Below are positions 23,164 to 34,880 of a DNA stretch of 64,000 bases, one piece after another. The notes beneath the pieces were generated by a model. That model made no database searches. It was given only the letters and a program-made list of their open reading frames with translations, and was not told the origin of the DNA. How positions within the stretch are numbered: position 1 is the first letter of the stretch; each line of letters opens with the position of its first letter. The position numbers were made by a program, and so were the translations under genes. Origin of the DNA: Agriotes lineatus (taxonomy: Eukaryota; Arthropoda; Insecta; Coleoptera; Elateridae); contig OW679203.1 in NCBI GenBank assembly GCA_940337035.1, forward strand, positions 80,863,061-80,927,060, read 5' to 3'.

Positions 23164-24097
23164 ATACATTCTATACCACGCTAGAGGATTAAAGTTATAG
23201 CACACCATCTTAAGACCAGGTCAAAATCCCGCGATTCCTTTCCGAATTCAGACTGCTTGGTTCCGTAGAAGGCATTGCAAATCTTGTGCCTGCCTGAAAC
23301 CGCTCCCTGTGCGTCACTATAGTCTAATTTTGATCCAACGGCGGACCGTTCCTTGGCGCAAAGGTGCTGCCGGTAAGCGGCGTTAGAATAAATAGGTTGT
23401 TTGAATAGAAGAGAGAACGCAAACGCACTTGCCACACACCCTTGCCGTTTATCCAGACAGTTGACCATATGTTCGTACAGCTGTACATTTTACGGAGCGC
23501 ACTAGCGTCCTGCCCGTGTATCTCCCCCCTTTTTTCTCTAGCCAAGCGGAGTTATAAGCGGCCTCCACGGCTGCAGCCGTTAAGCCAGCTGTGAGTGCTT
23601 TCAAGAACATTTCTAGGTTGTGACGCGAGTGCTACAAAAAGAACCGTAAACCCTACGGAAATGTGTTCAAACGTGTTGCGGAGCTGCGTAAATGATTTCA
23701 TTCGGTTCTTATATCGTGTCGTCGCATAAGTTATGCATTTACCGTTGTTACGGATTATAAAAGAAACCGGCTCGACCATATCTAAGCCTTTGTCCCAGGA
23801 CACTATTTGTCGTTACCTGCTCCCGTGGTACTTACTCGTGCAATGATCTTTCCGCAGCCCCGTTGTGTTGAGTGGTCAACCCCCCCAGGCACCTTTCTGA
23901 TCGCAAACTTCCCACATTTTGCCATTCCTAGCTGCCGACTTTCTTTATTTTTACCACCTGCCTCAGCGCCTCTGTACAACGGATCTCCACCTGGACATCA
24001 ACACCACACTCGACGCTTAACCACCAGGTATTGTTAAATTAGTTTTAATGTAGTAGTACGTTAGAATGTAAAGTGTAGCGTCCCCTTTCACAGTGCG
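23164..24097. other. GC-richer unassigned segment
   Basis: Noticeably richer in G, C and CpG than its surroundings (23200-24060). Open frames on the minus strand (23181-23468, 95 codons; 23552-23803, 83 codons) and plus strand (23807-24037) show no domain I know and overlap in several frames, as is usual for stop-poor GC-rich DNA. It could hold an exon, a promoter or part of an older transposon; I cannot decide. Confidence 0.4.
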
Positions 24098-24300
24098 CGG
24101 CGGTTATTGTTTGTCACGTTTGCTTGTTACTTTTCGATTGCTGTTTGTTCATGCAAGCCGATTAGTGGTTGTAACGGCCTTCATTGTTTATCACGCTTGC
24201 TTGTTAGTTTACGATTGTTGTTTTTTAATGTAAGCCGCTTTGTGAGTATAACGAAGTTCACTGTTCGTCACGTTTGTTTGTTTAATTTAACGAATTACTA
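24098..24300 (+). repeat. 77-bp minisatellite, about 2.6 copies
   Basis: Units start at 24098 (CGGCGGTTATTG), 24175 (CGGCCTTCATTG) and 24252 (CGAAGTTCACTG), exactly 77 bp apart; each continues with a GTTTGTCACGTTTGCTTGTT-like part and ends with a TGTAAGCCG part and a TATAA-like end. The third copy is partial. The 77-bp spacing is not a multiple of three, so the open frame at 24107-24379 is a by-product. Confidence 0.85.
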
Positions 24301-24918
24301 CTTGAGGTGTACCTGCACACTCATTTTGTTTATTTTAGCCAATAGACGCATATTCAAAATTATCATTGCTTCTTTATGACATGCGTTCTGTGACAAATTT
24401 ATGTGTTTTTCTCCACCTGTAAAGATCAATGTAAGATGGAGCGACGGAAGCTGTTTAACCGCTGAAGGTAAGTCCCCGAGTCAGCTGGAGACTGCTGCCC
24501 AGGAACTCTGACGCAATTAAAAACCATGGACTTCTGGCTTATACAGAGTCTTGCATAAATATTGTCCCCACCTAATTTAAGCCCGTGGCGCCCTAATACC
24601 CCTATCTCGAGTATGACCGCCTCTATTGCAATGGCACTTTGCCCTAATTGACAGCACGGTCAGATAGAATCACGCCCATATTCCTGAGAGTAGTCGGACA
24701 ACTATATTATTACGCAACCGTCTGATTAAGGTGAATTCTTCTAGCCAGCATTTTGGCCCCGTAGTGTACCGAGTGTTATTATCGTAAAAGTCAATGTTTA
24801 CTCTAACAAATTGGCTTTCGTCGTAATACCGGTTTCGACTGTAACAACCAAAAAATAAAGATAGTTTTGGGCGATTATAATGCAGACAAAGATAAAGAAG
24901 CAATATACAGCTAATGTA

Positions 24919-25170
24919 GTTAGCTATGTAAAACTCGACAGATTAGAATGGGCTAGTCACGTGAAAGTTGCGAATTCAAATAAGATCTTAAGGGCGTATT
25001 TTAATGGATATAGCCGAAGAGAAAGGCCACGACAACAATGACAAGAAAATATTAAAGCAGTTGCCTTGAAAATCCTCCAGATACGGAACTGGCAGGAACT
25101 CGAAAGAGAGAGTCCTATACAAGAAAAGGATGGAGGTGGATCAAGCTCACCGAGGCTTGTAATGCCACGG
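24919..25170 (+). mobile_element. LINE ORF2 C-terminal fragment
   Basis: From 24919 the + strand reads VSYVKLDRLEWASHVKVANS, then a GYSRRERPRQQ part, LKILQIRNWQEL, and, after a frame change, a MEVDQAHRGL end followed by a stop. This follows the order seen at the end of many arthropod LINE ORF2 proteins: L-RLRWLGHV-RM, a G-R-RGRPR-RW basic part, a LGIRNWRELA-DR part and a final short tail before the stop. The 3' end of the element is probably here. The canonical LGH is changed to ASH. Confidence 0.7.
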
Positions 25171-25309
25171 AAGTGGAAAAACATTGTTTAAAATGAGAAA
25201 AACCCCTAAACCTGGCATTTATTGAGTTGAAAATAGCTTTCAATTCAGTGCGAAGACACCCTATATAGAACTTACGAAGAGAAATAAGCGCCAGTACAAA
25301 ATTACGCAA

Positions 25310-25560
25310 AAATGCTCGCCTGTTAGGCGGCCGGCCGGGCTGGGTTCGAATCCCAGCAACTCTAGAGTTTAAAAATCGTACGCTCCCTGGCTACCACGTT
25401 AACACCTGTGGTAGTCGTTAACTCCTAACATGGGAGCTCTTCCTCACTTTCGACGGGAAAGACTAGTCACGTACCCGGCCTAAGGGCAAAGAGGTTTCAA
25501 AGAACTACTTTGTGGTTAAAACATGCCACTGGCCTATAATAAGGGGAGGAAGAAGAAGAC
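25310..25560 (+). mobile_element. tRNA-derived SINE remnant
   Basis: The sequence GGTTCGAATCC at 25343-25353 is a perfect RNA polymerase III B box, and the surrounding GGGCTGGGTTCGAATCCCAG folds as the T arm of a tRNA. Upstream GCTCGCCTGTTAGGCGGC fits the anticodon-side part of a tRNA-like head, but I find no good A box, so the 5' end is probably truncated. The rest is unrelated to tRNA and ends in GGAAGAAGAAGA near 25558, as SINE tails often do. Confidence 0.6.
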
Positions 25561-25593
25561 GTTTAACATTATTAATAATCATTACGCATTGTA

Positions 25594-25841
25594 AAACAAA
25601 TGCAAGGAAACCAAAAAATGGGAAATTGGAACTTGTGACGAATACCAAATTCTCAAAATGCGAAAACAATTGCTGACACTGACAATTCTAATTAATAAAT
25701 GTCATCAAAGGTCATTATTTAATTTTGAAAAATGCCGGCACATATTGGAAATACTAATACAGCAAGAATAATGACTCATGTTGACGCATTTTGAGAATTA
25801 CGTCAAAAAAACTGTCCCGGTTTTTTTGGTCGCGACTGTAC
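25594..25841. mobile_element. Decayed Tc1/mariner-type MITE
   Basis: The right end reads ACTGTCCCGG, a T-rich part, and CGCGACTGTA at 25840, a typical Tc1-like terminus next to TA. The inner arm CGCATTTTGAGAATTACGTC (about 25784-25803) faces AATTCTCAAAATGCG (about 25650-25664). The outer left arm is decayed but GAAACCAAAAAATGGGA can still be aligned with the complement of the right end. About 248 bp, non-coding. Confidence 0.65.
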
Positions 25842-26065
25842 AAAGCCTGCTTTCTACTAGCTAAGAAGAGAAGATAAGTACAAGTGATATTGAATGACTT
25901 TACAAAGGAGACGGAACGGAAAGAATTGGAGAATAATGTAAAGAAGAATAAAGTTATGACAATAACGAAGAAGCAAAAAGTACTACGAAAAGCGTTAAAA
26001 ATAAACAGTAAGCAGCTAGGAATACCAGCGCAAAGTTATATCAAAGAACAATGGTCAAGCATGCA
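25842..26065 (+). mobile_element. LINE reverse transcriptase fragment
   Basis: From about 25848 the reading FLLAKKRR, a stop, then VQVILNDFTKETERKEL and NNVKKNKVMTITKKQK fits the part of LINE reverse transcriptases just after the YADD box (pattern DDTVLLA-KEEDLQ-IL--F--E----GL-INVKKTKVM-I-K). The YADD box itself would lie in the adjacent MITE boundary and is missing. The match fades after about 26060. The abutting MITE at 25841 may have inserted into this LINE. Confidence 0.6.
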
Positions 26066-27439
26066 ACCTGCAATAACTAATAAAAATCACATTATACCAT
26101 CTACGGCCCATCAAATTGACGATCTACCTTCTCCTTGCCTTCTATCTTCCTTTCAATAACCATTTTTTTTATCCCTCCTGTGTTTTAGGTTTCCTTCTGC
26201 AGGGCGTTCAGCAGCTTATATCTACAATCCGAAGAAAGAGGGTCCCAGGCATCGTCGAACTTACTAGGGTTCCAGTTAAGCCTAATTTTCCATTGGAAAA
26301 GCAACGACAAGGTTAGGAAGGTTTATCCTAAAAGATTGAATTTAGTGAATTCCAACTGTGGCGTCGGTTTTATGTGCACTTCCGGCAAAAGCGTCATCTG
26401 AATGTTTTTTGTTTGTGACGTGTATTTCCTTACTGCAATGGTTATCACCTAAGCAGCGCTTTAAATGGGTAAGCGCTGATATGTTTTGAGAATTATTAGG
26501 TTGGATCGCCATATTTGAATTAAGTTCCCATTAGTTAAAACATATCCAGTATTTTAGCAATCCCAGTAGTTAAAGCAGCATTATTCAAAGCGTTTACAAT
26601 TACTTTATTTTAAAAAATAATACCACAATAATCAAGTTGATAGCAATAATTTATACAAATCAAAGTAATACTTGTTAGGATGTAGAAACCAGACCCATAG
26701 AGTCATTTACTTTACACAAAATTAAGTAATAATAATCCACAACAAGTATAAATCAAATACAATATATTCGCTCACCATTTCAAAGTCAGCAACATTACGA
26801 ATAGGCAGATAGCGTACAGCATTAATGAAAGTATAAACTCTTATCGAACTCCAAGCTCGGCAATAAAACGAGCTAAATACTTTGAACCGATTCTCAATTT
26901 AACAGCGTTTCCCTGATATAGAGATCGTATAATATTTCTGATTTTTTGGATTGTTCATATATTTCTCAAATGAGATTCCATTTACTCTCATATTAAGCTC
27001 CATATAGTCCACAGAAGAAGCAATCAGGAAAATATTAAATTCTCCGGTCTTATCTAAGTAATATTATTATTCTTCTTTTTCTTCTTCTGTTCAAGAGGCA
27101 CACGAGAGCAAGCAGAATAATATCCCATGGTACATACAATAGAGAATAAGATGCCAAAATGGTTTAGCTGCGTATCCTGCAGAGAATAGTAAAATGTCAA
27201 AGCAGGCCGATGAAGCGTAAATTAACTGAAATACTGACAAAAGAAAGAGTGTTAAGAGAAATAAAACAATTGATAACAAACAGAAACAACTACTAAAGAT
27301 TGATGGAGGCGCTAACTCTGCAATAGCAAAAAACTATAGATACAAAGAACTAGAAAAAGTATTTGTGTTTACTATTAGCTCGTTTACATGTTTTGGATTA
27401 CATGTTTTTCGTCATCTCAGTCACCGCTATTAGGGTTTG
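26066..27439. other. Unassigned sequence
   Basis: No gene, repeat or transposon part recognised. A 66-codon open frame at 26116-26316 and a 62-codon frame on the minus strand at 27091-27279 have no recognisable product. Confidence 0.5.
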
Positions 27440-27850
27440 GTGACATCATGATGTTGCTTCTTCAGGCTAATCGAATTTGAGTCAACTCGACCCATAAAGT
27501 TGAGAATCTGCCTCTTGGCGGTTTGCCTTTTACCTTTCTTTAAATAGCGAGTTTGTCTGGAACTGTGACTCTGGTATTGAAGATAAGACCAGTTGACCAC
27601 TCGCAGAAGACTAGTGTTGAATTTTACTTCTTTTAGTATCGCCGTTCTTCCCGTGATATCATCAGAATTCGCCGATATACCAACATTTCGAATCCTAGAG
27701 TGCCGAGCTGGTTTGTCTTATCACGGTCAAGTTTCGGCTGCATGAGTGGCCATTGGAAACACGTATGTACCAATCCGAATTTGGTATTTTTTGTAATGGA
27801 GGTGTCCTTCCAGTTTTTTGTAATGTAGTAGTGGTCGACCACGCATAGCA
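27440..27850 (-). mobile_element. LINE ORF2 C-terminal fragment
   Basis: The minus strand from 27842 down has an open frame containing DRDKTNQLGTLGFEMLVYRR followed by ILMIS. This fits a block found in many arthropod LINE proteins after the polymerase domain (pattern INRLEAFEMW-YRR-LRIS). After a stop near 27633 the frame changes, and a trace rich in K, R and Q with KKQHHDVTKP near 27440 may be the element's end. Same family as the fragments at 42920-43770 (RLIAFVPWCYRRML) and 47920-48230. No intact enzyme. Confidence 0.6.
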
Positions 27851-28873
27851 GGTTCCGTTAATTTTACCTTAGTCATGGTACAGTTTGTCAGGCCATTTTA
27901 AATTTTTTCGTAATTCAATTAATTAAATAACCTTTAGAACAGTTTTGGTACCAAACTGGCGAGTCCGCCTGTATTTCAGACCCATTTCGGCATTATAGTA
28001 TCCTTTAGACGGTAGCTTTCCGCATCACGCGTCTTTTGGTTCCGCTTAACAGCTTTGCATTTCGCGCCTACCTTTATTTCATCGCTTTATGCAGCTGCGT
28101 GTCCCTTTTATTGTAGAGCGTCTGTTTTCTAAGTTACCACCCTTACCATCAGACAGACGGTATCAACGTTATCACCACGTGTGAACCTTACGCTTGCGTA
28201 ATATACTTGTAATATGCTTGTAATATAATTGTCGCAGTTTAGCTAGAACTAATTTTGTGTTTATGTACGCCTCATCATGAGTCGTAATTTTTAGGTAAAG
28301 CGCTTCCCAGCTAGGAGTATCCCATAAGTAGGTTAGTACAAATTGTCATACATGCCGGCGACGTCGGTACCATGTAAGCTGTTGGTTGGTTATGTGAAGT
28401 GTCCCAATAGATGTATTAACTCTACCGTCTTATTTTTTTCCCTTGTGTCTTGTGTATGTTTGTTTACAGGGTGACTGAGTCACTATGTTACGATCAATAT
28501 AAGGTGAGGCTCGGACGTGATGTACGCGCGCTGCAAGTAGGTTGTTACGTTCGTCGCTGCACCGTGACAGAAACAGTTATTTGAGTATTTTTCCCCCCGT
28601 TTCACCCTCAAGGTCCGGTTGAACGTGGGTCTCCTGATTTGGATTTTGTGGCGCCCATTTATTTGGTAACACCCTATATATATACCTCAACACGCTTGCC
28701 TTGTGGTGTCTCGTTTTAGGACCCCACCCCCTCCCTGAGCGTATCTGAGCCGAGGCCTTTAGCCTGTTTCTTACGATTTCCAGGGGAAGCGTGCACATTT
28801 CCCGGACTTGTTTAGTTAATTGGTACTCACACAGTCGTGAGTGTCGATAAGTCAGTTTGAGACTGTAACAAGT
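27851..28873. other. Unassigned sequence, partly CpG-rich
   Basis: No gene recognised. The stretch 28510-28800 is GC-richer, and near 28654-28685 it contains GGCGCCCATTTATTTGGTAA followed by CACCCTATATATATA, which looks like one end of an inverted-repeat element with an AGGGTG-type terminus; I could not find its partner. Confidence 0.45.
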
Positions 28874-28960
28874 TCATGGAAATATTCAATTCTCTGGTCG
28901 TATTCACCAGATTTGTATTTGTTTTCTCGCGGCCTTTTCAAGGACAAAGCCTGTTCTTCA
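28874..28960 (+). mobile_element. Possible mariner transposase trace
   Basis: The reading SWKYSILWSYSPDLYLFSRG then LFKDK from 28874 resembles the end of the catalytic domain of mariner transposases, where W---HPPYSPDLAPSD-HLF--L---L is typical; the YSPDL core is intact. The following aspartate of the family's motif is not visible and the frame is very short. A chance match cannot be excluded. Confidence 0.35.
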
Positions 28961-29089
28961 TGGATATGAAGAACTAAGAATGATATAAGTATCTTAATTA
29001 CAAAATCAACATCATTTGGCTTCCATGTGTAATTAATCTTCTTTGTTCTACTGTCTTTCGTAGCTTAAGAACGACTCATTATTTTTTCT

Positions 29090-29540
29090 ACTGTCGTCCT
29101 ACCGATGCGTTTCCCCTATTCATTTTTCTTACATAGTTTATCCAGTTTTTCGTTGAGATTTCAAAACCATATAATACTGTAAGTACTGCTATTAGTACAT
29201 AAAGTTATACTACGCTTTTTTCCTTCTCTTTTCTTATCAATGTTCCACATATACCTTAATCTTTATTGATTTCGTTGTTTATTTCTTTGTTTTAGTCATA
29301 ATGTCGGAGCCAGATACTGAAAATGTGCCACTTGCTTTAGTGTTTCACCGTCTATGACTATGTTAGTCGTCGAATTTACACGCTATTATCTTACTATTTT
29401 TCTTTGAAATTTTTAAGTTCAATGGAGTACTTACGTGGTGTATCTTAAAAACAGCCAGTTGCAGTTTTATTCCGTTGTTTTCAGCAAATGAGACTATATT
29501 CAGGTGATGTTGTCTAAACCATGAAAGGATGTATAAGAAT
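29090..29540 (-). mobile_element. LINE reverse transcriptase fragment
   Basis: On the minus strand an open frame (29575-29363) contains LNIVSFAENNGIKLQLAVFK. After frame changes the strand reads VIDGETLKQVAHFQYLAPT (about 29356-29298) and then NNEINKD with a VLIAVLTVLYGFE block and YVRKMNR (about 29265-29100). In order these match post-YADD parts of LINE polymerases: an A--GLKIN--KTK part, the V-GE-LEQV--F-YLGS-I block, and the K---Y-AVVLPTLLYG-E block. The YLGS has become YLAP. Decayed by at least two frameshifts. Confidence 0.65.
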
Positions 29541-31665
29541 GCTTGACGAACTGCAACTATCCCAAACATCTTCACGACGAAGTAATCTCCCGCTTTATTT
29601 AAAAAAGCTAAAGCAGTTCCTAGTTTTCCGCTTCATTTCTATTTTTGCAGAAGAAAAAAAATGACATAACTAAGCTAACAACCTCTGAAGTGCATGATAT
29701 TTGCATATGGATGTGGGAATTCGCCGTTGGAAACTTTAAAAACACACACGGACTATAAATAGACTCGTTTTTTTACTGTGATTCATATATCACAGAAGCT
29801 TAATTTTTTGCTAATGACCGTTACTTGCTGGTTCGGTTAAATAAATATACCTTTCTGCGTCTCCAACATAACCACAACTCGAAATATTATACGGTAACGT
29901 TGCAAAATAAATTGTATCGTAGCTTGTTCATAGGACTTAGGTCTGACTAGGCATCAGAAACTTGATCAAGAATGAGGTTAAGTTTGTTAGAGTCTACGTT
30001 ACGAAAAACAAATTTTGCGAATTAATAAAAAATATCATTTAAAACCAAGAGTTACAATCGAGGTCAATGAAACGCCGAAGACTATGATTTAAGTATAGTA
30101 ATCAAAGACATATGTATAGATATTAATACAAGGTATAACTAACACGTCCAAGGCGTATATTTTGATTATTTGAGGAGGAAAAAATGCTTAGCAGCAAAAT
30201 GGAGGCAATGCTCATGTCTGGTACCCATATTACCTACATTTTGACTTCTGGTTTCAAAACAAACTTTCTATTATTTTAGCTATTTTAGCCTATGTTGTAG
30301 AAAAAATGTTTCTCTGTTATATAAACGAACACCGTCCATATTCAAATTCACGGAACTAGTAACGAACAGTAACTAAATCAAAATCTTCATATAAATTTCG
30401 GTGATTTTAATCATATGCCACACATTTCGTATATGTATTCGTAGAAAATCATTGCGCAGCGAAGAATGTGTCTTCCTGTACGCCTTAACCTCTAAATTAC
30501 AACTGCAAACTGTCGAAAGAATAAACTTTCAATTTCTGCTGATGTGGTCTATTACCAATAATTATTTGAACGACCCTCATATTCTATTATATACATTAAA
30601 ATCATGTTTCAAGACAAGGCAGCAAGGATTAGAGTAATTAGAAGGAAAACTAAAGTCCTCATATTTATTCTTGTGTTTTAGAAACGACAATATACTATAT
30701 ATTTAGTGCACTTGACTGAAACCTAAGCAGCTGCACCTAAAAAGGCTGCATATTGCAAGTGTGGTTTTGAATTAAGAGGAGTTTAATTATAAATAGCTAG
30801 TGTTAGAGATTTGTCCAAAAAGTATATGGATATAGTGTAATCCCAGTGTATTAATTTCAACTTAACCTGAATTCATTAAAGCATGTAATGATACGACTTA
30901 GGAAGTTATGTAACTGCGAAAAATAGAAATAACTTTCTTGGAAGATGTTAGGGCTATTGATGTGTAATCATTCATTATTAATTGAACATAGTAAAGTTTA
31001 CAAAATGCTTTGAGTATCCTTTAAAAGAATTTGTCTGTTACCTGAAATAAATTTATTTCCAAGCGAGAGCAGACTCTATATTCCATTTTTCTGCTATTAT
31101 AATGTAAGTTGGTTCGAACTCATTTGGTATTTTTTAAAATTAGGTTTAATTTCATATTGAATTTTTATTGTACAGTAGCTTGTTACTAGCTCCGACAGTT
31201 TACTTGTCATTGATATGCAGACTATTTTCTATGACTTTACAGAGCAATTTAAATACTTAAGACAAAAAAAGAAGAAATAGAAGTTTCCATAGAAAAGTGG
31301 AAACTAAAAATGGAGTCTGAGAATGCATAATATCAGAGGTCTCAAAGCAAAAATTATACTGGAAATGGATTTCACGAAGAAACACTAAGAAACGGTGGTT
31401 CGAAATACGCACCTTACCAGATATTGAAATTAGATGATCATTAGTATATTAACTGTCTGTCTTAAACGACCTTCTCTACATTTATAGTTAAAGGGCGCGA
31501 ATCAAAATAAATTTATTGCAAACTATCTATACAACATTTTAAGGCTGCATACCAATATTTTCTACAAGTTTTGTAATCGCCAAAAAATCACCTTCCGAGG
31601 TTTTTTCAGATCTTCACGTTTCAAGGTCCCTAGATGACGCAAAACATGTTTTCCCAATTCCGTTT
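29541..31665. other. Unassigned AT-rich sequence
   Basis: No gene or repeat recognised in over 2 kb. The longest open frame, at 30401-30637 (78 codons), shows no motif. Confidence 0.5.
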
Positions 31666-31697
31666 ATCTGTCTGTCCGTCTGTCTGCTCGTCCGTCC
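31666..31697 (+). repeat. TGTC/CGTC simple repeat
   Basis: An imperfect run of TCTG, TCCG and TCGT tetramers of the kind common in insect intergenic DNA. Confidence 0.75.
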
Positions 31698-31750
31698 AAA
31701 CCATATTTTGCATGGGCATTATACGTCTACCTAGCTCGAAACTGAATGTA

Positions 31751-31984
31751 CAGTCGTGTGCAAATAAATCTGGGACAGTGTTTTTTTCACATGCAGATTC
31801 AGTTAAGAATTGAAGAATATCTCCATGGATTTCCTGGTATCAGAAAGAGTCACATTAAACTTTAACAGGTACTGAAACCCGTAACTCTCTCTGATAAGAG
31901 GAAATCCATGGAAATATTCTTCAAATTCTTAACTGAATCTGCATGTGAAAAAAACACTGTCCCAGATTTATTTGCACACGACTG
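31751..31984. mobile_element. Tc1/mariner-type MITE
   Basis: A 234-bp inverted-repeat element flanked by TA on both sides (31749-31750 and 31985-31986). It starts CAGTCGTGTGCAAATAAATC and ends with the exact complement. The arms extend about 95 bp with few mismatches, through CACATGCAGATTCAGTTAAG and TCCATGGATTTCCT. The CAGT start and TA duplication are what Tc1/mariner elements leave. No coding capacity. The good match between the arms suggests a fairly recent insertion. Confidence 0.92.
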
Positions 31985-32702
31985 TACATCCGATCGAATA
32001 TACACAGGGTGGGCGACTTACTAAATAAAATCGATAAAAGTAATAACTTGCACTTAGCTCAGACGAAAATGAGACCTAACATATACAGAGCACCGTACAG
32101 AACATCGTAAAGAGGAGAAAAGAAAAACGGAAAGGTGTAGCGATTACCGCGCACTGCATTCAACGCAAGGAACAGAAATATGCAACGATGACCGTAACGC
32201 ACTATCGTAGATAGCAATGTACAGCAATCGAAGCGCGTTGTACTTGCAAGAGAAGTTTCGTGTAAAATCCTTAAACGCTTTTTATTTTTATGATTAAGGA
32301 ATGGAAACCTTCAATATGATTACCTGATTTCGATGATGTTAAATTTTGAGATTGTATGTTTTTGCACATCTACTCGGCCTGTTAAACTGAAACGTAGTAG
32401 CATTCTACACTACCAGCACAATTAAAAACTGTAAACATTCCAACATGTCTGTCAAGTATCGAGCTTAGATATGATACATAATTCTTGCAGAACTGAGAAT
32501 CTAATCAAAGTCTTTTTCAATTTTATAGGGAATGGTGACATTTAATACTATTATCTGACATACGTCTTCAGTTTTGAGGTTGCATATCCTTTTGCACATC
32601 TACCCCGGCGGTTCGATAAAAACTTAATGGAATTGTATACACGTAAAGAGGAGTGAATCTTCCATGTTATCTGTCAAGTATAGAGCTTAGATATGACACA
32701 TA

Positions 32703-33050
32703 ATAGAACGAAGCAATAAAACTCAATAGTCTTCTCCACCTACATTTATTTAAAGTCGCGACATGTTTCGAAACCAAACTGGTTTCATCTTCGGGCCATA
32801 ATGATCATTGGTAGTAGAAGCACGTGTTAAATTTGTACGTTAAAATGAGGTTAAGTTTAAACGTTGAAGACGAGGTAGGAATAAAATTTAAAAAACACCA
32901 CATTGAGGAAGAAAAATTAATTAACCTACAAACTATTTAAGTTAAATTAAGAATTACATTCTTAGTGCTAGCATCTTCAATGTTAGCAACTATTTAACTT
33001 GCTCTAATATGAATTTTTATATTGTGATATATTAAACAGTACAACGATCT
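32703..33050. other. Unidentified insertion within array 3
   Basis: The array unit breaks after ATGACACATAATAGAAC and resumes near TACAACGATCTTTATAACG. The inserted DNA starts with AAGCAATAAAACTCAATAGT and carries a hairpin (GAAACCA, 3-base loop, TGGTTTC, near 32770-32786) followed by TCTTCGGGCC. Such a palindrome occurs in several kinds of insect retroelement ends, but I cannot assign one. Confidence 0.5.
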
Positions 33051-33525
33051 TTATAACGTAGTTTGCTGAGCAAATGAATAATAGAATTATCTTCCTATGT
33101 GTCAAATAATCACTTATGCCACATGCGAAATACTCAATACTTTTAAATTTTATGATAAAGGAGTGGAAATATTTTATAACATTATCTAATTTGCATGTTG
33201 AGTTTTGTGCTTACATACGCTTTTGCACATCTTCCCCGGCTTTTAAACTGAAATTTAGTAGCATCTTTCACGACCAGCACAGTTAAAAGCCGTAAACATT
33301 CCATCATGTCTGTCAAGTATCAAGCTTAGATATGATACATAATCCTTGCACAACTGGGAATCTAATCAAAGTTTTTTTTTTATTTTATGATAAGGGAAAG
33401 AAGACATTTAATACTATTATCTGACATACGTCTTCAGTTTTGAGGTTATATATGCTTTTGCAGATCTACCCGGCGGTTCGATAAAAAACGTATTACCATT
33501 GTATGCAGGTACAGTAAAGAGTAGT

Positions 33526-34880
33526 GAATATTCACTTATAATACCATGAGTAGTCAAAGTTATGTCGACTATTTTTGTGGTGGTGTCACGAATGTTCATT
33601 GCGCTTTGGTACGATTAGGACGAGTGCGCTAGCACGAGTCCTAATCCCAAGCGCAATGGACATGAGTAGTGACACCACCGCAAAAATAATCTACTTAACT
33701 TTGACTAAGAATGGTATTCGAGGGACTATTTAATGAACCAAACTACCTTTTTCAAATTAGTTTTCAGTAAATCTAGCAAGAAACTACGCAATTTCTATAG
33801 TAACAGAACACTAATGTCAACTTTTTCTAATAAAAATCGCATTTGTTAAAAATAGTCACTTGAATACCTTCTAGGAAGATATATCCACTGATATTTTTTT
33901 GATTGGTCATGAAACGTCAGAATTCTGGATTTTCATTGGTCACTTTTTGACAGATGACAGGTGAATTGAATAGTCACTTATAATACCATGAGTAGTTAAA
34001 GTTATGTCGAATATTTTTGCTGTGGTACCACGAATGTCCATTGCGCTTAGGTTCGATTAGGACGAGTGCGCTAGCACGAGTCCTAATCCCAAGCGCAATG
34101 GACATGAGTAGTGACACCACCGCAAAAATAATCTACTTAACTTTGACTAAGAATGGTATTCGAGGGACTATTTAATGAACCAAACTACCTTTTTCAAATT
34201 AGTTTTCAGTAAATCTAGCAAGAAACTACGCAATTTCTATAGTAACAGAACACTAATGTCAACTTTTTCTAATAAAAATCGCATTTGTTAAAAATAGTCA
34301 CTTGAATACCTTCTAGGAAGATATATCCACTGATATTTTTTTGATTGGTCATGAAACGTCAGAATTCTGGATTTTCATTGGTCACTTTTTGACAGATGAC
34401 AGGTGAATTGAATAGTCACTTATAATACCATGAGTAGTTAAAGTTATGTCGAATATTTTTGCTGTGGTACCACGAATGTCCATTGCGCTTAGGTTCGATT
34501 AGGACGAGTGCGCTAGCACGAGTCCTAATCCCAAGTGCAATAGACGTGAGTGATACCACCGTAAAAATATTCTACTTAACTTTGACTAAGAATGGCATTC
34601 GAGGGACTATTCAATGAACCAAACTACTTTTTCAAATTAGTTTTCAGTAAATCTAGCAACAAACTACGCAATTTCTATAGTGACAGAACACTAATATTGA
34701 CTTTTTCTAATAAAAATCACATTGGTTTAAAATATTCCCTATACCACTACTGAAAATTGTCGATTATTTTCACTAGTGAAAATTGTCAATATACTTAGTT
34801 CATTTTTATTGGCTCAAAGACGTCAAATCTTGTATTTTCATTTGACAGTTTTTGATAGATGACAAGTGAGTTGAATAGTC
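33526..34880 (+). mobile_element. Tandem trimer of the 442-bp hairpin element
   Basis: Three head-to-tail copies start at 33526 (GAATATTCAC), 33968 and 34410 (both GAATAGTCAC), 442 bp apart; the last ends at GAATAGTCC (34873). Each has a foldback half of about 213 bp with TTGCGCTTNGGTNCGATTAG facing CTAATCCCAAGCGCAA, and an AT-rich half that carries a further internal AATAGTCACTTGAATACC. The stretch 33612-34093 appears identical base for base to 34054-34535, while the left end of copy 1 and the right part of copy 3 are diverged. The element lies inside an array 3 unit, between GAGTAGTGAATATT and the CTGTTATCTGTCAAGTAC part. A single copy in the other orientation is at 15605-16055. Confidence 0.92.
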
